From NCBI GenBank assembly GCA_964619885.1, contig CAZUGA010000023.1, positions 1 to 64,000 of the forward strand: 64,000 bases of DNA, written 5' to 3'. Below the pieces are notes generated by a model that was not told the DNA's origin, did not search any database, and saw only the letters and a list, made by a program, of their open reading frames with translations. Positions 19,106 through 28,592 of this stretch are shown here, one piece after another (within the stretch, counting starts at the first letter, position 1; each line of letters starts with the position of its first letter). A program made the translations under genes and the position numbers. Source of the DNA: CAZUGA01 sp964619885 (lineage in GTDB: Bacteria > Pseudomonadota > Gammaproteobacteria > Methylococcales > UBA1147).

Positions 19106-19121
19106 AGCACAAAAAATGCCA
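19106..19121 (-). promoter_or_regulatory. sigma-54 (RpoN) promoter for flgA
   Basis: On the minus strand TGGCATTTTTTGTGCT has the GG and GC dinucleotides 12 bases apart, as the -24/-12 rule requires. It is very close to the element found upstream of flgB (21304-21319). Confidence 0.65.
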
Positions 19122-19131
19122 TATTAAGAGC

Positions 19132-19158
19132 TTTAGTGTTTTTATTAATAGCCGCTAT
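19132..19158 (+). promoter_or_regulatory. candidate sigma-28 promoter for cheV
   Basis: TTTAGTGT (19132-19139), 11 bases and GCCGCTAT (19151-19158) resemble the FliA consensus. The -35 half matches at about 5 of 8 and the -10 half at 6 of 8. It lies 35 bases before the cheV start codon. Confidence 0.5.
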
Positions 19159-19193
19159 GCTTATAGCTTATTATTCAATGATAGGAGAAACGA

Positions 19194-20132
19194 ATGGCCG
19201 GTATTTTAGAGGGCGTTGATCAACGTACCAAGTTGGCGGGTCATAATCGTCTCGAACTATTGCTATTCAAACTGAGTGATTCTCAACGTTTCGGAATTAA
19301 CGTTTTCAAGGTTAAAGAAGTTATTCAATGCCCTTCTTTGATACAGATACCAAAATCTCATAGTGCGGTCTGTGGGGTCGCTCATTTGCGCGGTACGACA
19401 ATTCCGGTTTTGGATCTATCGTTCGCGATTGGCTGTCCAGCGTTACCCCGTGACGGGCAGGGTTATGCGATCATCACCGAATACAATAGAACCACTCAGG
19501 GTTTTTTAGTGGGCGCGGTAGACAGAATAATTAATGTCAAATGGGACGATATCAAACCGCCTCCCAAAGGTACTGGTAAGGATAGTTACTTAACCGCGGT
19601 GACAGAGGTGGAGGAAGAACTCATAGAAGTGATCGATGTAGAAAAAGTCATGAAGGAGGTCATGGGAGGCGCTGAGTCCGTGTCAGACGGCATCATCGAC
19701 GAAAATTTATGCCCGGATGGTCAACATGTGCTTGTTGTCGATGATTCATCCGTCGCCAGAAATCAGGTCAAGCGTGTGCTGGATCAACTCAACGTCTCCT
19801 GTACATTAGCGAAAGACGGTATTGATGCGTTGGAGAAATTGCAGAAATGGTTGGAGGAAGGTATAAGTCTTCCCCAATTCTTGGCCATGATTATCTCTGA
19901 TGTTGAGATGCCGAGAATGGATGGTTATACACTCACCACAAAAATCCGTAAAGATCCGGCAATGAGTGAACTTCACGTTGTTTTGCATACATCGTTAAGC
20001 GGGGTCTTCAATCAAGTCATGATTGAAAAGGTCGGGGCAAACAAATTCTTGGCTAAATATGAACCGGACGAACTCGCGGCGTTGGTTCAAAATCGTTTAA
20101 AAGATCATTCGCGCCAAGTCAATGTGGCCTAA
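19194..20132 (+). CDS. cheV: chemotaxis coupling/response protein CheV
   Basis: 312 residues: a CheW-like domain (about 20-165) fused to a receiver (about 180-305). The CheW part has the usual FGINVFKVKEVI and HLRGTTIPVLDLS; the receiver has VVDDSSVARNQ, acceptor Asp in MIISDVEMPRMDGY and the Thr switch in LHTSLSG. CheV couples chemoreceptors to the kinase CheA and may buffer its phosphate. The start is preceded by TAGGAGA. It lies directly before cheR, an arrangement frequent in polar-flagellated gammaproteobacteria. Confidence 0.93.
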   Translation: MAGILEGVDQRTKLAGHNRLELLLFKLSDSQRFGINVFKVKEVIQCPSLIQIPKSHSAVCGVAHLRGTTIPVLDLSFAIGCPALPRDGQGYAIITEYNRTTQGFLVGAVDRIINVKWDDIKPPPKGTGKDSYLTAVTEVEEELIEVIDVEKVMKEVMGGAESVSDGIIDENLCPDGQHVLVVDDSSVARNQVKRVLDQLNVSCTLAKDGIDALEKLQKWLEEGISLPQFLAMIISDVEMPRMDGYTLTTKIRKDPAMSELHVVLHTSLSGVFNQVMIEKVGANKFLAKYEPDELAALVQNRLKDHSRQVNVA

Positions 20133-20193
20133 TCCACTTGTTTTGAAAAGCATCTAAAATTTTATAATAAGTTTCAATCAACAGACCAGATTA

Positions 20194-21057
20194 ATGAATC
20201 TAGAGTCATTCAAAACTGTTGGTGTTCGGACTGAAATCAGCCCTCTACAATACAGGACGTTACAAAAATTCCTGAATTTCACTTGCGGAATTGTACTCAA
20301 AGATAATAAACAATATTTGGTCAACAATCGCTTGGCTGCGCTTGCGGAAACAAAAGGATTTTATTCGATTGATGCGTTGGTTAATGTTCTAGGCAATAAC
20401 AAAGCGAATTCGAAACTGGTTGCTGATGTTATTGATTGTATGACGACCAACGAAACCTTTTGGTTTAGAGATACGGTTCACTTTGATGAATTGAAAACAG
20501 GAGTTATGACGGAGTTGTCAAAACGAACCCCTGCTTCTCCCAGAATTTGGTCGGCTGCGTGTTCGTCTGGGCAAGAACCCTATTCTATAAGTATTGCCGT
20601 AGATGAATACTATAGCAATCAAAGGTCCAACGGTTTCCACAACGTTCAGATAATTGGTACAGATATATCTGATTCAATACTTACGCAGGCAAGGAGCGGG
20701 ATCTATAGTGATTTAGCGATTTCTCGCGGGATCAATAATTCCCATAGGGCACGATATTTCGAGCCCTATGGGGGCGATTGGAAATTAAAACCGAACATTA
20801 CATCCAAGGTTAAATTTCAACAGTTTAATCTATTGAAACCGTTTCGGGCGCTTGGACAATTTGATGTAATTTTCTGTCGGAATGTATTAATTTATTTTTC
20901 TGATGAGGTCAAATTGGACATTTTGGAACGTATGACTCACGTGTTGAAATCAGGTGGGTATTTGTTTCTTAGCAGTACAGAAGCGATGCCGCTAGGATTT
21001 GATTTATTTGAATTGGTTCCCGATACCAAAGTTCGATATTATCGATTGCGGAACTAA
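20194..21057 (+). CDS. cheR: chemotaxis protein methyltransferase CheR
   Basis: 287 residues. S-adenosylmethionine-dependent enzyme methylating glutamates of chemoreceptors. An N-terminal helical domain (LQKFLNFTCGIVLKDNKQYLV) precedes the methyltransferase domain with TTNETFWFRD, WSAACSSGQEPYSI (SAM binding), IIGTDISD and FDVIFCRNVLIYF. No C-terminal TPR extension. It follows cheV by about 60 bases and precedes the flgB operon, so it sits in the flagellar control block. Confidence 0.95.
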   Translation: MNLESFKTVGVRTEISPLQYRTLQKFLNFTCGIVLKDNKQYLVNNRLAALAETKGFYSIDALVNVLGNNKANSKLVADVIDCMTTNETFWFRDTVHFDELKTGVMTELSKRTPASPRIWSAACSSGQEPYSISIAVDEYYSNQRSNGFHNVQIIGTDISDSILTQARSGIYSDLAISRGINNSHRARYFEPYGGDWKLKPNITSKVKFQQFNLLKPFRALGQFDVIFCRNVLIYFSDEVKLDILERMTHVLKSGGYLFLSSTEAMPLGFDLFELVPDTKVRYYRLRN

Positions 21058-21099
21058 ATCCATAAAGCCTATAGTCTAGGTTAGCCTGGGCACGAGAAT

Positions 21100-21122
21100 A
21101 TCCAGCCATAAACTGGCTGGAT
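21100..21122. terminator. stem-loop downstream of cheR
   Basis: ATCCAGCCA (21100-21108) pairs perfectly with TGGCTGGAT (21114-21122) around a 5-base loop, 43 bases after the cheR stop. The following bases are not T-rich, so termination strength is uncertain. Confidence 0.45.
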
Positions 21123-21303
21123 TCTGCAGTTCAACAAAACCCTTCTTTTCTATTCTCACGATAGCCAATTTTAACGGCAATGCGTTCGTCGACCGGATTA
21201 ATAATCGCCAAAGCATTGCCGCTGGGTGGCGGGAAATTGCCGCTTTTTGAATTATTCTTTTAGAGTTGATATATAACCTATTGAATATAATATAAAAAAT
21301 GAG

Positions 21304-21319
21304 TGGCATGAGTTGTGCT
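21304..21319 (+). promoter_or_regulatory. sigma-54 (RpoN) promoter for the flgB operon
   Basis: TGGCATGAGTTGTGCT closely matches the -24/-12 consensus TGGCACG-N4-TTGCW, with GG and GC 12 bases apart. It lies 33 bases before the flgB ATG, consistent with RpoN control of rod and hook genes in polar-flagellated gammaproteobacteria. Confidence 0.75.
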
Positions 21320-21351
21320 CTTTAGAAACGAACTCAGTTTTAGGTGAAGCA

Positions 21352-21750
21352 ATGACGATAAGTTTTGACAAATTGTTTGGTATGCAACCGCAGATTCTCC
21401 AAATGCGCGGAAAACGCAGCGAGTTGTTAGCGAGCAACATGGCGAATGCCGACACGCCCGGCTACAAGGCAAAAGATATCGATTTCAAGACAGCTTTGAA
21501 ATCGGCCCAATCGGGTATGACTCCGGTGCATTTGGACACGACCCAAACCAATCATATTGGCGCTATAGATCATGTAGGACAGGGTCATGTCAAATATCGG
21601 AATCCGACCCAAGCGTCGATCGACGGTAACACCGTGGAAAACCAAATAGAACAAGCTAAATACGCTGAAAACGCATTGCGTTACCAAGCGAGCCTGAGAT
21701 TTATGGGTGGCAAAATCACAGGCATTATGACCGCACTGAAAGGAGATTAG
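21352..21750 (+). CDS. flgB: flagellar basal-body rod protein FlgB
   Basis: 132 residues, proximal rod subunit exported by the flagellar type III system. The FlgB signature LASNMANADTPGYKAKDIDF is present near the N-terminus, with the usual C-terminal helix (NALRYQASLRFMGGKITGI). The ATG at 21352 follows AGGTGA at good spacing; an in-frame ATG at 21313 is upstream of the natural N-terminus. First gene of the rod-hook operon, one base before flgC. Confidence 0.95.
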   Translation: MTISFDKLFGMQPQILQMRGKRSELLASNMANADTPGYKAKDIDFKTALKSAQSGMTPVHLDTTQTNHIGAIDHVGQGHVKYRNPTQASIDGNTVENQIEQAKYAENALRYQASLRFMGGKITGIMTALKGD

Positions 21751-21751
21751 C

Positions 21752-22168
21752 ATGTCGTCATTTAAAGTTTTTGATATTGCCGGATCGGGTATGAGTGCAC
21801 AGAATTTGCGGTTGAACTTGGTCGCAAGCAATCTTTCCAACGCCGATAGTGTTAGTAGCAGTACCGAGGAGACCTACAAATCAAGGCATCCCGTATTTGC
21901 AGCTCAGTTGCAAGATATCATCAATAAACAAGATTCAACTTCTGGGGTCAAGGTCTTGGGCGTTGTAGAGAGCAATGCGCCACTTGTCAGAGAATATGCG
22001 CCGAATCATCCAATGGCTAATGAGACAGGTTATATCTTCAAGCCGAATGTAAATTCGATCGAAGAAATGGCGAATATGATGTCGGCGTCCCGTTCGTATC
22101 AGAATAACGTAGAAGTATTGAACACAGCCAAGCAATTGTTGATTCAAACTTTACGTATGGGACAGTAA
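21752..22168 (+). CDS. flgC: flagellar basal-body rod protein FlgC
   Basis: 138 residues, proximal rod. N-terminal DIAGSGMSAQNLRLNLVASNLSNADS and C-terminal EEMANMMSASRSYQNNVEVLNTAK are the paired coiled-coil ends typical of axial proteins. Tightly packed after flgB, preceded by AAAGGAG at the flgB end. Confidence 0.96.
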   Translation: MSSFKVFDIAGSGMSAQNLRLNLVASNLSNADSVSSSTEETYKSRHPVFAAQLQDIINKQDSTSGVKVLGVVESNAPLVREYAPNHPMANETGYIFKPNVNSIEEMANMMSASRSYQNNVEVLNTAKQLLIQTLRMGQ

Positions 22169-22184
22169 TCCACGGAGATAATCT

Positions 22185-22850
22185 ATGAATTTTAGCGTTG
22201 ATACACTTAAAGAATTGGGCGTTGCCCGCAGTGAGCCAACCAAGGCACGCAATGAATTGGGCCAGGCCGAGTTTTTAAAACTGATGACCACGCAGCTGAC
22301 CCACCAAGACCCATCCAAACCCATGGAAAGCGGCGAATTCTTGGGCCAAATTGCTCAATTTAGTACGGTGACCGGAATCCAGGATTTGCAAGATGCGTTC
22401 AATGGTTTTGCCAGTTCACAAAGTTCGGATCAAGCATTGCAAGCAGCTAATTTGGTCGGTCGCACAGTACTGGCACCCGGCGACGAAGCTTTGCTGGCCG
22501 CTGGGGGAACATTGGACGGCGAACTGATTGTACCGGAAAGTGCGACCTCGGTTGTCGTTGAAGTGTTGGATTCCAATGGTGGTTTGGTGCAACAAATCGA
22601 TCTTGGCGCACAATCGGCAGGACAGGCTAAATTCAGTTGGGATGGTTTGGGTATAGATGGAACCTATGCGAATCCAGGGAAATACAAGATTCGCGGTAGT
22701 GCGGTAATCGCCGGAACAAATACCAGCCTTGCTTCATTGCTTCAGTCTAAGGTCGACAGCGTTACTCTAGGGCGGGGCAGCGGCGGATTGACTATAAACG
22801 TGGCCGGGATAGGGCCAGTGAATTTTAGTGATATCCATCAAATTCTTTAA
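22185..22850 (+). CDS. flgD: flagellar hook assembly scaffold FlgD
   Basis: 221 residues. Caps the growing hook and is later replaced by FlgK. N-terminal region LGQAEFLKLMTTQLTHQDP and PMESGEFLGQIAQFSTVTGIQ are signatures; the C-terminal half holds a FLGD/tudor-like Ig-type domain (FSWDGLGIDG). Located between flgC and flgE as usual. Confidence 0.96.
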   Translation: MNFSVDTLKELGVARSEPTKARNELGQAEFLKLMTTQLTHQDPSKPMESGEFLGQIAQFSTVTGIQDLQDAFNGFASSQSSDQALQAANLVGRTVLAPGDEALLAAGGTLDGELIVPESATSVVVEVLDSNGGLVQQIDLGAQSAGQAKFSWDGLGIDGTYANPGKYKIRGSAVIAGTNTSLASLLQSKVDSVTLGRGSGGLTINVAGIGPVNFSDIHQIL

Positions 22851-22862
22851 AGGTAGAAAAAT

Positions 22863-24104
22863 ATGAGTTTCAAAACAGCATTGAGCGGGCTTAACGCAGC
22901 CTCGGTAGATTTGTCTACCACTGGAAATAATGTCGCGAACGCCAGTACCACCGGCTTCAAAGAATCGCGCGCAGAATTCGCGGATGTCTATGCGACCACT
23001 TTTCAGGGGATCGGTAATGTGACCCCGGGAAGCGGTGTCCGAGTCACCCAAATTGCTCAACAATTTTCTCAGGGTAACGTCGATTTTACATCGAATAATC
23101 TGGATCTTGCGATAAACGGGGAAGGATTTTATACCTTGAGCGATAATGGCACGATTGAATACACCCGTGCCGGCGCATTCAGTGTCGATCGTGATGGTTT
23201 TGTTGTAAACCATTCGAACCAACGATTGCAGGTCTTCCCAGCGGTAACGAATGGTACTGTCACCACGTTCAATACCGGTGTATTGCAGGATTTACAATTA
23301 TCGACCACAACATCTGCTCCAAACGCGACCGCCTCAGTGTTCGCGAACTTGAACTTGGATGCGCGCTCAACACCACCGGCAAATGCCTTTAACCCCAATG
23401 ATCCGACCTCTTTCAACCACTCGACCTCATTGAGTTTATACGATTCGCTCGGCAATCAACACACCGGTACCTATTACTATGTCGCGACCGCGACGCCAAA
23501 CCAATGGAATAGCTATTTATACATTGATGGAACCAACGCAACGGTCGGTGGTGCCGCATCGACACCGTTGGTGTTCGGTACTAATGGAACGCTGACTTCT
23601 GCCGGCGGGAACGCTAACGGACAATTGACCTACGATGCTTTTAACATAGCCGGGGCAAATCCGCTGGCTATTAATATCGATTACTCGACTTCAACGCAAT
23701 ACGGAAACAAATTTGGCGTCAATGAACTAAGGCAGGACGGTTTTACCACGGGTCGGCTTGCAGGCATTGATATTTCAGATGAAGGTATTGTGTTACAACG
23801 GTTTACCAACGGGCAAACGCAGGCCTTAGGGCAGGTGGTCCTCGGTAAGTTCCAAAACTCGCAAGGCTTGACAAAATTGGGCGATACGAATTGGGCGGAA
23901 AGCTTCGAATCGGGCGATGTGGTGTATGGTGCGCCGGGTAGCTCGAATTTCGGGAATATCCAATCGGGCGCTTTGGAAGCGTCTACGGTCGACATCTCCA
24001 AGCAGCTGGTTAATTTGATTGTCGCGCAACGAAATTTCCAGGCCAACGCGCAGGTAATAACCACCGAAGACACGATCACGCAAACGATTATCAATATTCG
24101 ATAG
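22863..24104 (+). CDS. flgE: flagellar hook protein FlgE
   Basis: 413 residues, the hook subunit. N-terminal MSFKTALSGLNAASVDLSTT with NNVANASTTGFK and C-terminal GALEASTVDISKQLVNLIVAQRNFQANAQVI form the conserved axial ends. The central region at about 150-290 is the surface-exposed part. Of ordinary length for a gammaproteobacterial FlgE. Confidence 0.96.
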   Translation: MSFKTALSGLNAASVDLSTTGNNVANASTTGFKESRAEFADVYATTFQGIGNVTPGSGVRVTQIAQQFSQGNVDFTSNNLDLAINGEGFYTLSDNGTIEYTRAGAFSVDRDGFVVNHSNQRLQVFPAVTNGTVTTFNTGVLQDLQLSTTTSAPNATASVFANLNLDARSTPPANAFNPNDPTSFNHSTSLSLYDSLGNQHTGTYYYVATATPNQWNSYLYIDGTNATVGGAASTPLVFGTNGTLTSAGGNANGQLTYDAFNIAGANPLAINIDYSTSTQYGNKFGVNELRQDGFTTGRLAGIDISDEGIVLQRFTNGQTQALGQVVLGKFQNSQGLTKLGDTNWAESFESGDVVYGAPGSSNFGNIQSGALEASTVDISKQLVNLIVAQRNFQANAQVITTEDTITQTIINIR

Positions 24105-24128
24105 AGACTAACCGGCTAAGGAAAACTA

Positions 24129-24869
24129 ATGGATCGCAGTTTATACGTGGCAATGAGCGGGGCAAAGCAGATACTGCAGGCCCAAACCTCTAACAGTAAC
24201 AATTTGAGCAATGCCAATACGACAGGGTTTCGCTCGGATCTACAACAATTCCGGAGTATGCCGGTGTTCGGCCCAGGCCATCCGTCGCGGGTTTACGCTA
24301 TGGCTGAGCGTCCCGCAACCGATTTCAAAGCTGGCTCGATTATTTCAACCGGACGCGATCTGGATATTGCAATCAAAGGTGAAGGATGGATTGCTGTGCA
24401 GTCCCCCGAAGGCAGCGAAGCTTATACCCGCGCTGGTGATCTACGGTTAACAGCTGAAGGTTTGCTGCAAACCGGCGGCGGTTTGGCGGTCTTGGGTAAT
24501 GGTGGCCCCATAGCTTTACCCCCATCGCAAAAACTGGAGATCGGGAGCGACGGAACCATCAGCATGGTGCCATTGGGACAGACCTCCGATTCATTGGCAG
24601 TCGTGGACCAGATTAAATTGGTCAAGCCGCCGCTCGATCAATTAGAAAAACTCAATGACGGTTTGATGCACTTAAAAGAAGACAAACCGGTACCGGTAAG
24701 TGACCAGGTTTTTATAGTATCGGGCGCGTTGGAATCCAGTAATGTTAATTCGATAGATGCAATGGTACGTATGATCGAATTGGCGCGCCAATTCGAATTG
24801 CAGGTAAAAATGATGAAAACGGCGTCGGATAACGATGCGGCGGGTGCGCAATTGATGCGCATGGGTTAA
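24129..24869 (+). CDS. flgF: flagellar basal-body rod protein FlgF
   Basis: 246 residues, proximal rod subunit. N-terminal MDRSLYVAMSGAKQIL with SNNLSNANTTGFRSDL, central AIKGEGWIAVQSPEGSEAYTRAGDL and C-terminal GALESSNVNSIDAMVRMIELARQFELQVKMM all match FlgF. Follows flgE by 24 bases. Confidence 0.95.
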   Translation: MDRSLYVAMSGAKQILQAQTSNSNNLSNANTTGFRSDLQQFRSMPVFGPGHPSRVYAMAERPATDFKAGSIISTGRDLDIAIKGEGWIAVQSPEGSEAYTRAGDLRLTAEGLLQTGGGLAVLGNGGPIALPPSQKLEIGSDGTISMVPLGQTSDSLAVVDQIKLVKPPLDQLEKLNDGLMHLKEDKPVPVSDQVFIVSGALESSNVNSIDAMVRMIELARQFELQVKMMKTASDNDAAGAQLMRMG

Positions 24870-24902
24870 AACAAAATAAAGATTGAGTAAGAGGATAAAA
24901 AT

Positions 24903-25691
24903 ATGACCGAACGCGCTTTATGGGTTGCGAAAACCGGGTTGGATGCCCAACAGACCCGAATGTCGATTATTTCCAACAACCTTGCCAATGTTAATACCAC
25001 GGGTTTCAAACGGGACAGGCCGGTATTTGAGGATTTGTTATATCAGAATGTCCGACAAGTTGGTGCTCAAACAACGCAAAATTCTGAATTGCCCTCTGGC
25101 TTCCAATTGGGCGCGGGTGTGCGGACGGTAGCTACGGAAAAGATCCATACTCAGGGGAACATTGTCCAGACGGGTAACTCTTTGGACGCCGCAGTCACCG
25201 GTCGTGGTTTTTTCCAGATTTTATTACCAAACGGTGATATCACTTACACTCGTGACGGAACTTTTCAAATGAATTCCGCCGGTGAGATGGTGACATCCAG
25301 TGGTTATAACGTGGAACCTGCCATAACCATTCCGAACGATGCGATAAGTGTGACGATTGGTGCGGACGGTACCGTATCGGTATTGCAGCCTGGATCAGCG
25401 GCGCCGAGTCAAGTCGGACAAATACTTCTGGCCGACTTTGTGAACCCCACGGGATTGCAGCCAGTGGGCGAGAATCTGTTCCGAGAATCTTTGTCCAGCG
25501 GTGCACCAACGGTGGGTACGCCAGGACAGAATGAATTAGGTCGACTCGTCCAGGGTTCACTGGAAACATCTAATGTTAATGTAGTAGAAGAGTTGGTGAA
25601 TATGATCGAAACGCAACGCGCTTACGAGATGAATTCCAAGGCCATATCGACAACCGATGAAATGCTGCAATATGCATCGAATAACCTTTAA
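24903..25691 (+). CDS. flgG: flagellar distal rod protein FlgG
   Basis: 262 residues. N-terminal ALWVAKTGLDAQQTRMSIIS and NNLANVNTTGFKRDR, plus C-terminal SLETSNVNVVEELVNMIETQ, are the FlgG signatures; the length is standard. Distal rod subunit joining the rod to the hook. Preceded by AAGAGG at suitable distance. Confidence 0.97.
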   Translation: MTERALWVAKTGLDAQQTRMSIISNNLANVNTTGFKRDRPVFEDLLYQNVRQVGAQTTQNSELPSGFQLGAGVRTVATEKIHTQGNIVQTGNSLDAAVTGRGFFQILLPNGDITYTRDGTFQMNSAGEMVTSSGYNVEPAITIPNDAISVTIGADGTVSVLQPGSAAPSQVGQILLADFVNPTGLQPVGENLFRESLSSGAPTVGTPGQNELGRLVQGSLETSNVNVVEELVNMIETQRAYEMNSKAISTTDEMLQYASNNL

Positions 25692-25718
25692 TAGAACGGC
25701 ATAGGTCGGGAATCTCAA

Positions 25719-26444
25719 ATGAAACTGCTTACAGCGCCCTATCGATTAAGAATGATAAGAATCGGTATGAATTGGCCTTTGGCCACGCGAATTTTTGTAT
25801 TGTGCTTCCTATCGGGGTTACAAACCGGCTGCATGTTGAGGCACGATCCTCAGTTCGCACCGACTCGGCCTCAAACCCAGGCAACCATGCCGCAAAACAA
25901 TGGTTCTATTTATCAGGCCGGTGGCGATGTCCGTTTGTTTGAAGACCCTGTCGCGCGCAGAGTTGGCGATGTTCTGACCATCGTGTTAGTAGAAAACACC
26001 AGTGTCATCCAAAACAACGATATGGATTTGCAGAAAAATAGTCAGATCACAGCCGATGCGCCGACGGTTTTTGGTCAGTTCGACCCTAAAATTTTGGGGC
26101 TGAGCCTAGAACAAAGTATCCAACTAAATCGGAAGTTGAATTCAAAAAATAAGGGCAAACAGGACAATAATTTGAACGGTACCGTAAGCGTTACTGTCAC
26201 CGAAGTCCTTGCCAACGGTAGCATGCGAGTTCGTGGAGAAAAACGGCTAGGTATGACCGGCGGTAATGAATACGTAAAGATATCCGGTATCGTTCGACCC
26301 ATTGACATTGATGTCGCGAACACGGTCCCGTCGACCAAGGTCGCTGATGCGACTATTGTATACTCAGCAGAAGGCCAAATGGCCGATGCGTCTAAACAGG
26401 GATGGCTTGCACGTTTCTTTTACAGTCCATGGTTTCCATTTTGA
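25719..26444 (+). CDS. flgH: flagellar L-ring lipoprotein FlgH
   Basis: 241 residues, outer-membrane ring around the rod. The signal region ends in a lipobox (GLQTGC), so it should be lipidated. The FlgH core includes LFEDPVARRVGDVLTIVLVENT and the C-terminal GEKRLGMTGGNEYVKISGIVR. The N-terminus before the lipobox is somewhat long (about 40 residues), so the true start may be an internal ATG. FlgI follows. Confidence 0.93.
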   Translation: MKLLTAPYRLRMIRIGMNWPLATRIFVLCFLSGLQTGCMLRHDPQFAPTRPQTQATMPQNNGSIYQAGGDVRLFEDPVARRVGDVLTIVLVENTSVIQNNDMDLQKNSQITADAPTVFGQFDPKILGLSLEQSIQLNRKLNSKNKGKQDNNLNGTVSVTVTEVLANGSMRVRGEKRLGMTGGNEYVKISGIVRPIDIDVANTVPSTKVADATIVYSAEGQMADASKQGWLARFFYSPWFPF

Positions 26445-26458
26445 TTGGGATATTAGAT

Positions 26459-27571
26459 GTGCCAATTTATAAGCGATTAAGTTTGCCGATGGTAGCAAAA
26501 ATATTGATTCTGGTGTTTGTGCTGGGATCAAACGCTAATGCCGAACGCGTGAAAGATCTTTCGTCGATAGCGGGTGTTCGAAATAATCAACTTATTGGTT
26601 ATGGTTTGGTCGTTGGGCTTGACGGCAGTGGCGATAAAACACAATTTACCGGGCAAAGTCTGCGCAGTATGTTGGCCAGATTGGGGGTTAGATTGCCGCC
26701 CGGGATTGATCCCAAATCCAAAAACGTTGCCGCTGTATCGATACATTCCGAACTACCGGCATTCGCGAAACCAGGTCATACTATTGATGTCACCGTATCA
26801 TCGATTGGTGATGCCAAAAGCCTTAGAGGCGGTAGCTTACTGATGAGTCCTTTGCAGGGCGCAGATGGTCAGGTTTATGCAATTGCTCAGGGAAATCTTG
26901 TTGTCGGAGGTCTTAGCGCGGAGGGTCTGGATGGATCCAAACTTACGGTAAATATTCCAAGTGTCGGCAGAATTCCGAATGGTGCGACGGTTGAACGTTC
27001 CGTTACATCGCCATTCGCCGATAGTGCTTTCCTCGTGTTTAACCTGCATAGGCAGGATTTTACAACCGCAAATCGATTGGCGGAAGCGATCAACAAAACG
27101 GTAGGCGCTGGTGCTGCACAAGCGGTTGATGCAGCGTCGGTAAAGGTTAATGCGCCGTTGGACCGGTCACAACGCGTGGCGTTTACGTCGATGATCGAAA
27201 ACATTGACGTTTCACCAGCTGATGCCCCAGCCAGGGTAATCATAAATTCACGTACAGGTACCGTTGTTATTAATAGCACGGTTCGCGTCAAACCAGCCGC
27301 TGTCTCCCATGGCAATCTAATCGTGACTATCAATGAAAATATCGGTGTCAGTCAACCTGGACCATTTGCCGCTGGGGAAACAAAGGTTGTACCGCAATCG
27401 GATCTTGAGGTGGAAGAAGATAGTCGGATGTTTGTATTTGATCCTGGAGTAAGTCTGGATGAAATCGTTCGTGCGGTCAATGCTGTAGGCGCTGCGCCAA
27501 GTGATTTGGTAGCAATCCTAGAAGCACTAAGAAGTGCTGGAGCGTTACGTGCCGAGTTAATCGTAATCTAG
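26459..27571 (+). CDS. flgI: flagellar P-ring protein FlgI
   Basis: Periplasmic P-ring subunit, 370 residues from the GTG at 26459, which gives a good signal peptide ending in NANA before ERVKDLSSIAGVRNNQLIG. The conserved VVGLDGSGDKTQFTGQSL and the C-terminal VSLDEIVRAVNAVGAAPSDLVAILEAL are present. An ATG at 26489 would also work; a longer in-frame start at 26402 would overlap flgH and is less likely. Confidence 0.94.
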   Translation: MPIYKRLSLPMVAKILILVFVLGSNANAERVKDLSSIAGVRNNQLIGYGLVVGLDGSGDKTQFTGQSLRSMLARLGVRLPPGIDPKSKNVAAVSIHSELPAFAKPGHTIDVTVSSIGDAKSLRGGSLLMSPLQGADGQVYAIAQGNLVVGGLSAEGLDGSKLTVNIPSVGRIPNGATVERSVTSPFADSAFLVFNLHRQDFTTANRLAEAINKTVGAGAAQAVDAASVKVNAPLDRSQRVAFTSMIENIDVSPADAPARVIINSRTGTVVINSTVRVKPAAVSHGNLIVTINENIGVSQPGPFAAGETKVVPQSDLEVEEDSRMFVFDPGVSLDEIVRAVNAVGAAPSDLVAILEALRSAGALRAELIVI

Positions 27572-27580
27572 GTCGATTTG

Positions 27581-28558
27581 ATGGTTTTCGATAAAAACGT
27601 ATCTGATGTCTATGCCAGTTTTGACGGATTGGCAAAATTAAAAGTGCAGGCTAAAAAAGATTCTCCCGCAGCGCTGGAAAATGTTGCCAAGCAATTTGAA
27701 GCTTTGTTTTTGCAAATGATGCTGAAAAATATGCGCGAAGCGGGTCCTGGCGATGGTTTGTTCGATAGCGATAGCAGTCTTTTCTACCGAGATATGCACG
27801 ATAAGCAGCTGGCTTTAAATTTATCACAGGATTCCAAAATTGGTTTGGCGGATATGATCGTCAAACAGTTGGGCGGAAAAGAACAGCAAAACGAGATCCA
27901 GCTTAACGGAAAGCAATTGGACGATTATAGACATCAAGCGTTGTATTCAACACACAAAGCTCCGCCGAAGGTACAATCAAGCTCCGTCCCTGAGAAGACC
28001 GGGCATGGAACGGTTCCGAGCAGAGAAGCGGGGGGAAGTAAATCGGCGATGGGATTTGTAAACGATATGATTCCTATTGCTCGTCGGGCGGCGCGAGAGT
28101 TAGGCGTCCATCCTGGAATTTTAGTCGCACAAGCAGCGTTGGAATCCGGGTGGGGACAACGATTGATTCATCGTAGTGATGGACGCAGCAGCCACAACCT
28201 TTTTGGCATCAAAGCAGATCGGCGCTGGGACGGCGAAGTTGCATCGGTCAAGACCGTGGAATTCCGGCAAGGAGTTGCGCGCAAAGAACGGGCTAATTTT
28301 CGCGCTTACCAAGATTTTTCAGATTCTTTCGGCGATTATGTTCGATTCATCAAGTCAAATCCACGTTATCAGTCCGCGTTGGCGCATGCATCCGACCCTC
28401 AGCGCTACATGCAGGAGCTACAGAAAGCCGGTTATGCAACCGACCCTTCCTACGCCGACAAAGTGCTAAAAATATTCAACCAGAATGGATTGCAGGATTT
28501 GTCCAATGGCTACCTGAATAGTTCTTTAGGAATTGATAAATTAAATAGTATCTTGTAA
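27581..28558 (+). CDS. flgJ: flagellar protein FlgJ (rod scaffold and peptidoglycan hydrolase)
   Basis: 325 residues, two-domain form. Residues about 1-105 are the rod-cap part (VAKQFEALFLQMMLKNMREA), followed by a low-complexity linker. Residues about 155-315 are a GH73 N-acetylglucosaminidase domain with the catalytic Glu in AQAALESGWGQR and the conserved NLFGIKA. It locally opens peptidoglycan during rod growth. Ends the class-II operon before a sigma-28-like promoter. Confidence 0.95.
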   Translation: MVFDKNVSDVYASFDGLAKLKVQAKKDSPAALENVAKQFEALFLQMMLKNMREAGPGDGLFDSDSSLFYRDMHDKQLALNLSQDSKIGLADMIVKQLGGKEQQNEIQLNGKQLDDYRHQALYSTHKAPPKVQSSSVPEKTGHGTVPSREAGGSKSAMGFVNDMIPIARRAARELGVHPGILVAQAALESGWGQRLIHRSDGRSSHNLFGIKADRRWDGEVASVKTVEFRQGVARKERANFRAYQDFSDSFGDYVRFIKSNPRYQSALAHASDPQRYMQELQKAGYATDPSYADKVLKIFNQNGLQDLSNGYLNSSLGIDKLNSIL

Positions 28559-28592
28559 TCGATTGAACTTCATTTTTGTGTGAATCATTGAT

